Positions 1-9,010 of a stretch of 64,000 nt of DNA are shown piece by piece (within the stretch, counting starts at the first letter, position 1; every line of letters begins with the position of its first letter). The translations under genes were made by a program, and so were the position numbers. The notes beneath the pieces are model-generated. The model was not told where the DNA came from. It saw only the letters and a program-made list of their open reading frames with translations, and made no database searches. Source of the DNA: Bacteroidota bacterium (lineage in GTDB: Bacteria; Bacteroidota; Bacteroidia; UKL13-3); assembly GCA_027484685.1 (NCBI GenBank), contig JAIXSO010000013.1, forward strand, positions 85,654-149,653, read 5' to 3'.

Positions 1-1770
1 TCTATTAAATGTAACACATCGTCATCAATAAATATTTTTGGAAATGGAACCCTAGGCACACTAAGATTTGATCCAAGTAATAATACATTGAGAAATTTGA
101 CCATAAATAGTGGAACAACAAGATTAGTTACTTTGGGTAATGCCTTAAACATAGTTGGTGGTTCAACCCCTGGGGTTGTAACAGTTGGTTCTGGTTCTAC
201 TTTAAATACTGGTGGCTTTTTAACTTTAAAATCAGATGCAAGTGGAACAGCAAGTATTGGTAACTCTGCTGGAACTATTTCAGGAAATGTTACAGTAGAG
301 CGTTACATATCTTCATCAGGTCGCAGATGGAGATTTTTATCAAGTCCAGTTCAATCAAGAACTATAGCAAATTGGAGAGATCAATTTGCTATTACTGGTC
401 CAGGTACATTAATTGGTACTACAGTTGGAAATTTAAATTCAAATGGATGGCACCAAACTTATAATAATATTACAAATGCTACTCCTAATACTACAACTTC
501 TGTAAGATCTTATGTGGAAGCAAACTCAACTTCTGGAAATCTAAACTTAGGTTGGGCAGATGTTACAACTGGAACAGCTTTATCAGCTGGGCAAGGATTT
601 AGGGCATTTATTAGAGGGCCAATTTCGGGAGTGGCAACTCAATTAGGGGTTAATGGAAATTCTACAACACAAGATGCATTAACTCTTTCATTAACTGGTT
701 TAATCAACTCGGGTGATATTACTCCACCTGCATCATCTAGAACTTATGGAGGTGTTGGACGTGGTTGGAATTTATTAGGAAATCCTTATCCATGTGCATA
801 TAATTTCAACGCACATTATGATGCAGCAATTGGAACAGAAATTGCAAATATTGATCCTACTGTTTATGCATACAACTCAACAGCAGGAACGCCTGGGTAT
901 GTTAGTTATAATGCATCAAGTAATACATCAGCAGGTTTAACTGACGGAATTATTCCTTCTGGAGCAGGTTTCTTTATACAGGCTACTGGGACACCAACTT
1001 TTGTTTTTAAAGAAACGTATAAAACTACAGTTGTACCAGTTTCGCTTCATAAAACAAATATCAGCAATGTTGAGTTTGGAATTAAATACTCAAAAGATAC
1101 ACTTCAAGGTGATTACATGGTAGTGAAAATGTTTGATGGAGCTACTTTAAACAGCGAATTATATGATATTAAAAAACTAAAAAATGAAGATTTAAATTTA
1201 TCAGCTTATGGCGAAGATACCATTCAATTAACTGCAAGTTGTATTCCTTTCATTTTCGGTGAAACGCGCATTAAATTAAATGTTGAAGCTGCAGAAGTTG
1301 GTTCATACAAATTTGATTTTACCAATATGGATAATTTTGATGCTGGTGTTAGTGTAACTTTATTAGACAAATACACAAATAAAACCACCAATGTAAAAGC
1401 AAATACTCTTTATACCTTTGAAATGGGACCGAATGAAAACCAATGGGGTAAAAACCGTTTTGAGTTAATTTTAAATGGCAAAGCTACAACTGGTATTAAT
1501 AATAATATTGATGGTAATTCTTCTATTACTTCTACCAATCTTTCTGTTTACCCTAACCCTGCTACTGATTTGTTAAACATTAATATTAGCAATGCTAATT
1601 TTAAAAATTCAGAAGTGGTGGTTTATAATATATCAGGAGCTGAAGTTTTAAAAACCAATATGGCTGCTAATAATGCTCAATTAAATATTGAAAGTTTAAG
1701 CAATGGTGTTTATTTTGTAAAAGTAAGTAACCAAAACGGATTTAATAAAACAGTAAAATTTGTAAAGTAG
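1..1770 (+). CDS. T9SS-secreted surface protein, 3' part (5' end outside window)
   Basis: The frame is open from base 1, so this is the C-terminal 589 residues of a longer protein; an apparent TTG start at 88 lies inside the frame and is not a real start. The first part is Gly/Thr/Asn-rich, like the beta-rich stalks of Bacteroidota surface proteins. A segment beginning near residue 95 (RRWRFLSSPV) is a module often found ahead of sorting domains in this phylum. The last 75 or so residues form a T9SS type A sorting domain: PNPATDLLNI, a GVYFVKV strand and a basic tail ending KFVK. In this family the domain directs export through the outer membrane and is then cleaved. The ligand or enzymatic role cannot be told from this fragment. 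The sorting domain is clear; the rest is inference. Confidence 0.9.
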   Translation, partial: SIKCNTSSSINIFGNGTLGTLRFDPSNNTLRNLTINSGTTRLVTLGNALNIVGGSTPGVVTVGSGSTLNTGGFLTLKSDASGTASIGNSAGTISGNVTVERYISSSGRRWRFLSSPVQSRTIANWRDQFAITGPGTLIGTTVGNLNSNGWHQTYNNITNATPNTTTSVRSYVEANSTSGNLNLGWADVTTGTALSAGQGFRAFIRGPISGVATQLGVNGNSTTQDALTLSLTGLINSGDITPPASSRTYGGVGRGWNLLGNPYPCAYNFNAHYDAAIGTEIANIDPTVYAYNSTAGTPGYVSYNASSNTSAGLTDGIIPSGAGFFIQATGTPTFVFKETYKTTVVPVSLHKTNISNVEFGIKYSKDTLQGDYMVVKMFDGATLNSELYDIKKLKNEDLNLSAYGEDTIQLTASCIPFIFGETRIKLNVEAAEVGSYKFDFTNMDNFDAGVSVTLLDKYTNKTTNVKANTLYTFEMGPNENQWGKNRFELILNGKATTGINNNIDGNSSITSTNLSVYPNPATDLLNINISNANFKNSEVVVYNISGAEVLKTNMAANNAQLNIESLSNGVYFVKVSNQNGFNKTVKFVK

Positions 1771-1842
1771 TTGATTAGTTGATGGTTGTCAGTTGATAGG
1801 AAAAAACTGCCAATTATTCAATTTCAACAAACTCAATAAAAT

Positions 1843-1911
1843 GTCATTGCGAGGAACGAAGCAATCTAATTGTGATTCCGATTTGTCGGAAGCTTCGTTT
1901 CTTGCAATGAC
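1843..1911. repeat. Intergenic palindrome, GTCATTGCGAGG type
   Basis: Two 20-base arms at 1843-1862 and 1892-1911 are inverted copies with two mismatches. Between them is a second small hairpin (TCCGA / TCGGA, 1877-1890). No T-tract follows, so it does not look like a plain terminator. The sequence resembles interspersed palindromes that I recall from Bacteroidota intergenic regions; I see only one copy here. Confidence 0.7.
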
Positions 1912-1950
1912 GAATCAAGAAAACAATTCAACAAAAAAACGATCAACAAG

Positions 1951-2139
1951 ATGAAAAACATATCAAAAATAATAATGGCAGTAGCCATAGTAGCTGCAGT
2001 TAGTTTTGCAGCTAATGCTCAACCAGGAAGTGGTGGAGGAGGATTTGATGATGAGCCTCAAGATGTACCAGTAGATGGCGGAATTGCTTTATTGGCAGTT
2101 GCTGGAGCTGCTTACGGATATAAAAAATTGAAAAAGTAA
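1951..2139 (+). CDS. PID-CTERM mini-protein (62 aa)
   Basis: A 62-residue protein with an N-terminal signal peptide (hydrophobic core AVAIVAAVSFAANA, cleavage expected after ANA). A short Gly/Asp-rich mature part (GSGGGGFDDEPQD) follows. The C-terminus has the motif PVDGG, a short hydrophobic helix (IALLAVAGAAYGY) and a basic tail KKLKK. This tripartite end matches the PID-CTERM sorting signal of Bacteroidota, thought to be handled by an exosortase-like enzyme. Almost nothing is left after subtracting both signals, about 15-20 residues. A hairpin terminator follows directly. No exosortase gene is present in the window. The sorting-signal call is firm; the function of the peptide is unknown. 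Confidence 0.8.
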   Translation: MKNISKIIMAVAIVAAVSFAANAQPGSGGGGFDDEPQDVPVDGGIALLAVAGAAYGYKKLKK

Positions 2140-2156
2140 AAGCTATTACATCAAAC

Positions 2157-2196
2157 AAAAAAAGGCGTTGAATTTTTAAATTCAACGCCTTTTTTA
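2157..2196. terminator. Bidirectional hairpin terminator
   Basis: Perfect 12-bp stem (GGCGTTGAATTT at 2164-2175 with its complement at 2178-2189), extended by A and T tracts on both sides. It sits between the convergent PID-CTERM gene and the TonB-like gene and can serve both. Confidence 0.88.
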
Positions 2197-2211
2197 TTTT
2201 AAATATCATGA

Positions 2212-3084
2212 TTAATCAAATGTGAAACTTACAGTCATTGTTCCAAATTGCTCAGCTGGTCCATCAGGTTTTGGTGTAAACTTGGTATCTAATGCTGCTT
2301 GCTTGGCCACCTTTAGTTTATCCAAATTTAGTGTAGTAGTCCCACGTGCTCCTGGTTCTGCTTTTATTACATTTCCTTGCCTATCAACAGTAATATTAAC
2401 TACCACTATTCCTACATCGTTTGAGTTGGTGGAGATAACAGGTTTTTTTGCTAATCTACGTCCTCCTAAACTATATTTAAATCCTCCACTTGCAGGGCCA
2501 CTAGGTCCGTCTCCATCTCCACCAGGTCCGTCTCCCCCGCCTCCTGGTCCACCATTTCCCGTTCCACCTAAAACACCATCAGGTGTTCCTTCAGGTCGGC
2601 CTTCATTTCCTGGTTCTGTGCCACTTCCATAACCTCCAGCTGTATTGTTGGCATTATTTCTTCTTTTAAACATTGAATTGGGATTGGTTTTAGGCAATTC
2701 AACAATGTCTTTAGGTTTTTCAGTTGGCGGTGTAATTACAGGTTTGTTAGGTTCAGTTTTTTTATCGTTTACTTTAGCTACCACATCTACATCATCATCT
2801 GTACTTTGGCTAAGTTCATCAGGAGTTGTTTGGCTTTCCAAAGGTGTATAGGTTTCATTTTGCTGAGGATCTTGCACCGGGCTAGTACTTTCACCACCCA
2901 TGTTTTCTTGACCAAGTAACATAGCTGGGCCCCCGCCATCAGCCCAAGGTGGATTAGGTGGCACCAAAACAAAAAAGTACAATGCCAAAAATATGGCACC
3001 ATGAATAAATAGGGTACCTGCTAAACCAACCCAGTTGTGGTTATTTGATTGGTTTTGAATATAGTATGTTTGGTTTTGTTGCAT
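2212..3084 (-). CDS. TonB-like energy transducer protein
   Basis: 290 residues. One transmembrane helix lies near residues 20-42 (LFIHGAIFLALYFFVLV) after a short cytoplasmic N-terminus. A long Pro/Thr/Glu-rich and then Gly-rich periplasmic spacer follows (about residues 45-200), then a compact C-terminal domain. The C-terminus (DVGIVVVNITVDRQGNVIKA near residue 225, and a closing MTVSFTFD strand) has the form of the TonB C-terminal fold. In this family the protein couples the proton motive force, through ExbB/ExbD, to TonB-dependent receptors such as the one at 24900. No exbB or exbD gene is nearby. Glycine-rich spacers and this architecture are common in Bacteroidota. The start is the only sensible ATG. 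Confidence 0.75.
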   Translation of the reverse strand: MQQNQTYYIQNQSNNHNWVGLAGTLFIHGAIFLALYFFVLVPPNPPWADGGGPAMLLGQENMGGESTSPVQDPQQNETYTPLESQTTPDELSQSTDDDVDVVAKVNDKKTEPNKPVITPPTEKPKDIVELPKTNPNSMFKRRNNANNTAGGYGSGTEPGNEGRPEGTPDGVLGGTGNGGPGGGGDGPGGDGDGPSGPASGGFKYSLGGRRLAKKPVISTNSNDVGIVVVNITVDRQGNVIKAEPGARGTTTLNLDKLKVAKQAALDTKFTPKPDGPAEQFGTMTVSFTFD

Positions 3085-3342
3085 ATTATTTGTAAATAAT
3101 TGTATATAAACTTATATAACAAATTTATAAACGATTTTGTTATGTTTTTATTGATTAGTAACAAAAAAAATGTTCAATGTATTTATTTCATAACATCCTT
3201 TTTAAGTATAATTTTAATAAATAAATTTAAAACTAAATGAAAAAAATTGTTTATTGCTAGTTCATTTATTTTATCAAACAAAGATTACAAATCACTATTG
3301 TAATTTGATAGCACTTGTTTGAATAAATTTTATTCTAAAAAT

Positions 3343-4800
3343 ATGTATAAAAATAGACTTGTTATTGCTTTGCTATTAATATTACCATTGGCCGCAAGTG
3401 CTCAAATAAAGTTAAGTTTGTTAGAGGCAGTTCAAATGGCTAAGGACAAAAGTTTACAAGCTAGTATTAATTTAAATTTGTTTTATGCAGCTCAAGTTAA
3501 TTATAAATCAGCATCGGCCAATAGGCTACCTTTAATAAATGGCTATTTAAACGCACCGGGTTTGGATAGAAGCTTAGGGCAGGTTTTTCAGCCTGATGGA
3601 ACCATCAAATTTGTGGAGCGCACACAGGCTTTATCTTTCGGAAGTATTTCATTACAACAAAATTTAATGGCAACTGGAGGTGTTATTTCTATTTCATCTG
3701 CTTTAACTCGTTTTGATTTATTATCGCAAAATGGATTTACTACCTGGCAAGCATCTCCACTCATTGTATCTATCAGTCAGCCATTATTAAGGTTTAACGA
3801 ATTAAAATTTCAATGGCAATTGGCCAAATTAAGGTATAAACAAAACTCGCGTTTATTTGCCGAAAGGTCAGAAGATTTATCAATACAAATTACGCAAACC
3901 TATTTTGATGCAGTAAATGCTGAAGCCGAGTTAATGTTAGCCGAGTTTAATTTAAATGTAAACGATACGCTTTTGCGCATGGCCAAAGGCAGGTACAACT
4001 TAGGTAAAATAGGAGAGGATGATTTATTGCAAACTGAGCTACGATTGATGAATGCTCAAAATAGTTTTGACCAAGCTAAATTAAACTATACATCAAGTAT
4101 GAATCAATTAAGGATTATTTTAGGTTTATCTAAAAATGTTGAATTGCAATTGAGCCCAGAAACCAATTTACCTTTTTTTGAACCTGATATTGAAAAGGCA
4201 GTTAGCAATGCTATTAAAAGCCGAAGCGATTTTGTGCAAATAAATATTGAACAAAAACAAATTGAAGGGAATCTACGCAGGGCCAAATTGAATCAATTGC
4301 CTAATGCCGAGTTAAATGCTACTTATGGTTTAAGCCAAACCGCCAGTCAGTTAGAAAATAGTTATAAAAACCCGGCAGAACAACAACGAATAAGTTTTGG
4401 ATTGAATTTACCATTGATGAATTGGGGAAGATTTAGAAACGATTATAAAGAAGCAAAATATCAGTTTAAAGCCAAAGATGCGCAGCTACAATTAGCTTAC
4501 CTAAATTTGGAGCAAGATGTAATTTTTTTAGTAATGCAATATAAGCAATTAAAGCAGCGTGTACTCATAAGTGCCAAAGCCGATACCATAGCTCAAAAGC
4601 GTTATGAAGTAGCCAAAAACAGGTATTTTATTGGCAAAATAGATAATACCAATTTGAATATAGCTCAAACCGAAAAAGACATGGCTAGAAACGAATATTA
4701 TAGAACTTTAAAAGAATATTGGTTAAGCTATTACCGATTAAGAAGAACTACTCTATATGATTTTGAAAAACAAGAAAGTTTGTTTACAGAAGAAAAATAA
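3343..4800 (+). CDS. TolC-family outer membrane efflux protein
   Basis: 485 residues from the ATG at 3343, which gives a clean signal peptide (MYKNRLVIALLLILPLAASA, then Q). The longer TTG start at 3319 would put charged residues ahead of it. The body is two repeats of long amphipathic helices rich in Gln, Leu and Asn (for example ITQTYFDAVNAEAELMLAEF near residue 190 and TEKDMARNEYYRTLKEYWLS near the end), typical of OEP/TolC proteins. These form a trimeric outer membrane channel with a periplasmic tunnel for type I export or RND efflux. No membrane fusion or inner membrane pump gene is adjacent, so the partner and substrate are unknown. A hairpin terminator follows. Confidence 0.85.
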   Translation: MYKNRLVIALLLILPLAASAQIKLSLLEAVQMAKDKSLQASINLNLFYAAQVNYKSASANRLPLINGYLNAPGLDRSLGQVFQPDGTIKFVERTQALSFGSISLQQNLMATGGVISISSALTRFDLLSQNGFTTWQASPLIVSISQPLLRFNELKFQWQLAKLRYKQNSRLFAERSEDLSIQITQTYFDAVNAEAELMLAEFNLNVNDTLLRMAKGRYNLGKIGEDDLLQTELRLMNAQNSFDQAKLNYTSSMNQLRIILGLSKNVELQLSPETNLPFFEPDIEKAVSNAIKSRSDFVQINIEQKQIEGNLRRAKLNQLPNAELNATYGLSQTASQLENSYKNPAEQQRISFGLNLPLMNWGRFRNDYKEAKYQFKAKDAQLQLAYLNLEQDVIFLVMQYKQLKQRVLISAKADTIAQKRYEVAKNRYFIGKIDNTNLNIAQTEKDMARNEYYRTLKEYWLSYYRLRRTTLYDFEKQESLFTEEK

Positions 4801-4836
4801 AAAAGCCACCATTTTGATTAAGTGGTGGCTTTTTTC
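4801..4836. terminator. Hairpin terminator
   Basis: Eight-bp stem AGCCACCA (4804-4811) with TGGTGGCT (4823-4830), A-tract before and T-tract after. It lies between convergent genes and can act in both directions. Confidence 0.85.
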
Positions 4837-4853
4837 TTAAGTAATTTTATTCT

Positions 4854-5639
4854 TTATAATCTAGCTTCACTAACTACTAAATCTTTAGTGTTAACGCTTA
4901 ATACAGGTAAGTGAGCATTCTTTATAAATTGCTCCGAAAACTTGCCCGAAAAGAAAGATTTAAAGTTAATTTCTTGTTCAGTCATTATAATAACCAAATC
5001 AGCATTAATTTCTTTGGCATAGGCCAAGGTTTGTTCTGTAATATTTCCTCCTAAACGAATTTCTATTTCGTTGTCAATTCCATTTTCAGCCACCTTATTA
5101 CTTACTTGACGGCTGTAATTATTAACTGCTACTTCGCTGTCTTTGCTTTTATCAGTACTTACACCTAATATGTGTACATACGAATTGAATTTTTGCGCCA
5201 TAGTAATGGTAGCAGGTCCTTTTTGGCGAGTTTCAAAACTTGTGTCTATTGGAATAAGTATCTTATCAAAATTTTTATAAGTATAATTTCCAGGAATGGT
5301 AAGTACAGGTTTATCAGCATGTTCAATTACTTTACAAGTGTCTGAAACCGAAAATAAACCATCATTATTCTCTTTGGTTTTATTACTTACAATTAATAAA
5401 TCAGGAGCAATTTCTGAAAATCTATTTGATAAATCTTTTGCTACTGCACTGTTTCTGTTTTCAACCTCATAGGTAATACCAGTCAATTTAGAGGCGTATT
5501 CAAATTCAGTATTATCGTATATTAAAAAATGTAATTTAGCCTCAAATTTGCGCGCTAATGAAGCACTAAGTTCTACTATAGAATCGGTATTTGCACCATG
5601 ATTGCATGCAACAGCTATGGTTGAAAATTTTAGTATCAT
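4854..5639 (-). CDS. Tandem universal stress protein (UspA family)
   Basis: 261 residues made of two Usp domains (about 1-125 and 128-255). Domain 1 opens with FSTIAVACNHG and domain 2 with FDKILIPIDTS, the first beta strand of the fold. Domain 2 ends with ADLVIIMTEQE and LPVLSV. The ATP-binding signature G-2X-G-9X-G(S/T) is not evident in either domain, so this is probably a non-ATP-binding Usp. Family members respond to stress or starvation in the cytoplasm by unknown means. The gene stands alone, facing the tolC-like gene across a shared terminator. A possible promoter lies upstream at 5677-5707. Confidence 0.85.
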   Translation of the reverse strand: MILKFSTIAVACNHGANTDSIVELSASLARKFEAKLHFLIYDNTEFEYASKLTGITYEVENRNSAVAKDLSNRFSEIAPDLLIVSNKTKENNDGLFSVSDTCKVIEHADKPVLTIPGNYTYKNFDKILIPIDTSFETRQKGPATITMAQKFNSYVHILGVSTDKSKDSEVAVNNYSRQVSNKVAENGIDNEIEIRLGGNITEQTLAYAKEINADLVIIMTEQEINFKSFFSGKFSEQFIKNAHLPVLSVNTKDLVVSEARL

Positions 5640-5676
5640 AATAATTTACATATTAAAATTTGTAATAATCTGCTTA

Positions 5677-5707
5677 CAATGTATTACTTTAAATGATATA
5701 AGTCAAA
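5677..5707 (-). promoter_or_regulatory. Possible Bacteroidota-type promoter of the Usp gene
   Basis: Read on the minus strand: TTTG (5707-5704), 20 bases, then TACATTG (5683-5677). This resembles the -33/-7 pattern TTTG-N19-TAnnTTTG but the -7 box is imperfect. It lies about 40 bases upstream of the ATG. Confidence 0.35.
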
Positions 5708-5724
5708 TTTTATTTTTTTAATGT

Positions 5725-6414
5725 TTATTTTCCACCAGTCATTAAGCGTTTATAATACTCCTTAGCTACTATAAAATCAGGGTATTCGCGAATGGCAGCT
5801 TCAAAATATTTTTTTGCACTTAACATATCTCTATCTTTTTGTGCAGCCATAATTGCACGCATATTAAACAAAGCAGCTTTTAAAGGCACTTTTTGTTTTT
5901 CTGTTTCACTAATCATAAAGTCAATACTATCGCTGGTAGTTAAGGCTAATTGGTCTAATTCCTTTAAATTATTTTCTACAGCTTTAAAATTACCAGTTCC
6001 AAAATGAGTAGCAGTTATACGATATAAATATTCAGGCTTTTTATTTAAAGAATACAGCTGATTATAAATACTCATTTGTTCTTCTATATTGCCCATTTGC
6101 TCAGCACATAATGCCTTTATAAGCAATAAACGTTCACTTTTAGGATTGCGCTTAATGGCAGCTGCTGCCGCATCGTTGCATGCCATAATATTATTGGTAG
6201 CTACGTACAATTCTGGTAAAGTATCAGCATATAAAATTTGGGTACTATCTTCAATTAAAATCATTTGTGCAGCAACAATAGCAGTTGGAAAATCTTTGCT
6301 ATTCATACTTTTATCAAATAATTTTTTATAGTTATCTACGGCTTTTGAGCCTGATTTATTATTACACGATGCCAAGGCTGCTATGGCATAAAAAGCTAAA
6401 ATTATTTTTTTCAT
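5725..6414 (-). CDS. TPR-like lipoprotein of unknown role
   Basis: 229 residues. The N-terminus is a lipoprotein signal (MKKIILAFYAIAALASC, lipobox LASC, Cys16 lipidated). The mature part is alpha-helical with tetratricopeptide-like repeats: alternating small and large residues, for example SERLLLIKALCAEQMGNIEE near residue 95 and ALFNMRAIMAAQKDRDMLSA near 180. The last helix pair (AKKYFEAAIREYPDFIVAKE) is the clearest TPR. Such proteins act as scaffolds at the membrane; the partner is unknown. About 55 bp separate its ATG from the upstream E1 gene stop on the same strand, so co-transcription with that gene is possible. Confidence 0.75.
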   Translation of the reverse strand: MKKIILAFYAIAALASCNNKSGSKAVDNYKKLFDKSMNSKDFPTAIVAAQMILIEDSTQILYADTLPELYVATNNIMACNDAAAAAIKRNPKSERLLLIKALCAEQMGNIEEQMSIYNQLYSLNKKPEYLYRITATHFGTGNFKAVENNLKELDQLALTTSDSIDFMISETEKQKVPLKAALFNMRAIMAAQKDRDMLSAKKYFEAAIREYPDFIVAKEYYKRLMTGGK

Positions 6415-6468
6415 TTATTTTTTTTCTGTTTTGGGTAAATTAATTACCAAGTTGTTTAAAATTATTTA

Positions 6469-8871
6469 TTATAAAAATTTAGGGAAGTAGCCAGGTTCGT
6501 AATCGCTCATCATATAACAAACTACTTCAAATATTTCTTCCGCATTTGGTTTACTCCAGTAGTCGCCATCGGTTCCATAAGGTGGGCGGTGTGCTTTAGC
6601 TGAAATAGTTATTGGTTTATAATCAAGGTATTGGTAAGCACCTTGATTTTCTAAAACTTGCTGCATCATATAAGCAGTTGCTCCACCTGGTACATCTTCA
6701 TCTAAGAAAATTACCTTATTGGTTTTCTTAATCGATTCAACAATGCTGTGGTTAATATCAAAAGGTAATAAAGTTTGTACGTCAATTAGTTCCACACTTA
6801 TTCCAATTTCCGCTAATTGTTTTATAGCTTCTTCGGCCACACGTGTAGTACTACCGTAAGTAACTATGGTTACATCCGAACCTTGCATTAATACTTCTGG
6901 TTTACCTAAAGCAACTGTAAATTCAGGTAAATTGTCAGGCATTTTTTCTTTTAAACGATAGCCGTTCAAACATTCAATAACCAAAGCAGGCTCATCGCTT
7001 TTCATTAAGGTATTGTACATACCTGCCGCTTGAGTCATATTACGAGGAACACAAACATACATGCCTCTCAATGAATTGATGATCATTCCAATTGGAGAAC
7101 CTGAATGCCAAATCCCTTCTAATCTGTGTCCACGAGTACGAACAATTAAGGGAGCTTTTTGGCCGCCTTTGGTTCTGTATTGTAAAGTGGCTAAATCATC
7201 GCTTAATGGTTGTAACCCATACAATAAATAATCTAAATATTGAATTTCAGCTATTGGTCGTAAACCACGTAAAGCGGTTCCAATACCTTGGCCAATAATG
7301 GTTAATTCTCTAATTCCGGTATCACTTACGCGACTTTCGCCATGTTTTTCTTGTAATCCTGCAAAACCTTGGTTTACATCACCAATTTTTCCTACATCTT
7401 CGCCAAAAGCCAAAACGCGCGGGTCGGTTGATAGTAAATTATCAAAACAAGCCACCATAATTTCTCTTCCATCTACCACTTTTGAGTCATCTGAGTATAC
7501 TGCAGCAACTTCATTTACCAATAGAGCATTTTGTTTTGATTGGCTGTGTAAGTAGGAATTATAACGTTCTTCGTTGCTTTTTAAATAAAGGTTTTTAAAG
7601 CTTGTCAAACGCTCACGCTCCATACTTTGGATTTTATAGGTAAGACGTAATGCTTTATTTATTGCTACAGCAATATCTTTTCTAATTGGATCATTGATAC
7701 TTTTTAGTTCGGTAACTAAATCGTTTATAGCACTAATTTGTGAAGCGTTTGCTAAATCAGTTAATAATTCTGAAGCCTCAGCAATTTCGGTTTTTATTGG
7801 GTTTAAATAAGCTTCCCATGCAGCTTTTTTGCTAACGTTTACATGAATTTGAGCTTCGTTTTCAATGGTGCTTAATTCTTCTTCAGAAGCTAAACCATTT
7901 TCAATAATCCACTTTTTAAATTGTGCGTTGCAATCATATTCAGCTTCCCAAGCCAAACGCTCTTTCGATTTATAACGTTCATGCGAACCACTTGTACTGT
8001 GTCCTTGCGGTTGAGTTAATTCGTTAACATGTATTAAACAAGGAACATGTTCTTGTCTTGCAATGTTTGCAGCTTTTTCGTAAGCACTACATAAGGCTAC
8101 ATAATCCCAACCTTTTACAGTAAAAATTTGGTATCCTGCATTTTCTGAATCGCGTTGAAAACCTTTTAAAATTTCGCTGATATTTTCTTTGGTGGTTTGG
8201 TATTTAGCTGGAACTGAAATTCCAAAAGCATCGTCCCAAACAGAAACCACCATAGGCACTTGTAAAACACCTCCAGCATTAATAGCTTCAAAGAAATGGC
8301 CTTCGCTGCTACTGGCATTTCCAATAGTTCCCCAAGCTACTTCGTTTCCGTTGTTGCTAAAATTATTTTGACCAATTTCGTTGGCGTGAGTTCTGTAATA
8401 TTTGCTAGCTTGCGCTAAGCCAACCAAGCGAATCATTTGTCCAGCTGTTGGAGAAATATCGCTAGATGAGTTTTTTAAGTTTTTTAAATCTTTCCAATTT
8501 CCTTCTGCATCAATGCTTCTAGTGCCGTAATGACCATTCATCATTCGGCCTGCGCTTGCTGGTTCTGCATCTACATCGGTATTGGCATAAAGTTGGGCAA
8601 AAAATTCTTGAACGGTAAGTAAACCTGCGGCCATCATAAAAGTTTGGTCGCGGTAGTAACCACTTCTAAAATCACCATTTTTAAATGCTTTTGCCATAGC
8701 TATTTGAGGCAATTCTTTACCATCACCAAAAATACCAAATTTGGCTTTTCCTGTTAACACTTCTTTGCGCCCAAGTAAACTAGCTTGGCGACTGGTGTAA
8801 ACTATTTTATAATCTTCTAAAACTATTGCTTTAAAATCAGAAAATGAGAGGTTGGCTTGCATGCTATTCAT
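6469..8871 (-). CDS. Fused 2-oxoacid (branched-chain type) dehydrogenase E1 alpha/beta
   Basis: 800 residues from the ATG at 8871; a TTG three codons earlier is less likely. The alpha-type half (about residues 15-360) has YYRDQTFMM and a thiamine-diphosphate region. The beta-type half (about 465-795) is very clear: FGEDVGKIGDVNQGF, RVSDTGIRE, GLRPIAEIQYLDY, KAPLIVRT, DVTIVTYGS and FLDEDVPGGA. Together they form the E1 enzyme that decarboxylates a 2-oxoacid and acylates the lipoyl group of E2 in a mitochondrial-type dehydrogenase complex. A single fused polypeptide is common in Bacteroidota. The alpha half is divergent where the classic GDG..NN thiamine motif is expected (GNASSSEG ... WDD, about residues 184-214). 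No E2 or E3 gene is nearby. The substrate, branched-chain or other, is inferred from similarity only. Confidence 0.85.
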   Translation of the reverse strand: MNSMQANLSFSDFKAIVLEDYKIVYTSRQASLLGRKEVLTGKAKFGIFGDGKELPQIAMAKAFKNGDFRSGYYRDQTFMMAAGLLTVQEFFAQLYANTDVDAEPASAGRMMNGHYGTRSIDAEGNWKDLKNLKNSSSDISPTAGQMIRLVGLAQASKYYRTHANEIGQNNFSNNGNEVAWGTIGNASSSEGHFFEAINAGGVLQVPMVVSVWDDAFGISVPAKYQTTKENISEILKGFQRDSENAGYQIFTVKGWDYVALCSAYEKAANIARQEHVPCLIHVNELTQPQGHSTSGSHERYKSKERLAWEAEYDCNAQFKKWIIENGLASEEELSTIENEAQIHVNVSKKAAWEAYLNPIKTEIAEASELLTDLANASQISAINDLVTELKSINDPIRKDIAVAINKALRLTYKIQSMERERLTSFKNLYLKSNEERYNSYLHSQSKQNALLVNEVAAVYSDDSKVVDGREIMVACFDNLLSTDPRVLAFGEDVGKIGDVNQGFAGLQEKHGESRVSDTGIRELTIIGQGIGTALRGLRPIAEIQYLDYLLYGLQPLSDDLATLQYRTKGGQKAPLIVRTRGHRLEGIWHSGSPIGMIINSLRGMYVCVPRNMTQAAGMYNTLMKSDEPALVIECLNGYRLKEKMPDNLPEFTVALGKPEVLMQGSDVTIVTYGSTTRVAEEAIKQLAEIGISVELIDVQTLLPFDINHSIVESIKKTNKVIFLDEDVPGGATAYMMQQVLENQGAYQYLDYKPITISAKAHRPPYGTDGDYWSKPNAEEIFEVVCYMMSDYEPGYFPKFL

Positions 8872-8894
8872 TGAATACAAAAATTATATTGTGT

Positions 8895-8926
8895 CAAACC
8901 TAATTGTTTTTCACAATTTTATCAAA
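8895..8926 (-). promoter_or_regulatory. Promoter of the E1 dehydrogenase gene
   Basis: On the minus strand TTTG (8926-8923), 20 bases, TAGGTTTG (8902-8895). This is a full match to the Bacteroidota -7 box TAnnTTTG with a good -33 box. The predicted transcript start is around 8888, giving a leader of about 17 bases to the ATG at 8871, which supports that start. Confidence 0.65.
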
Positions 8927-9010
8927 CATGTGGAATTATTAAGGATAAATAGTTGGCTAATATTGCTTATTAGCTGTATTTCAGTATCAAATTTTGGTTA
9001 ACTAATTTTA

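Noticed and set aside
2222..2632. Plus-strand 136-codon ORF opposite the TonB-like gene
   Set aside because: Pro-rich low-complexity shadow of the Gly-rich spacer; no start context, and the minus gene has clear domain structure.
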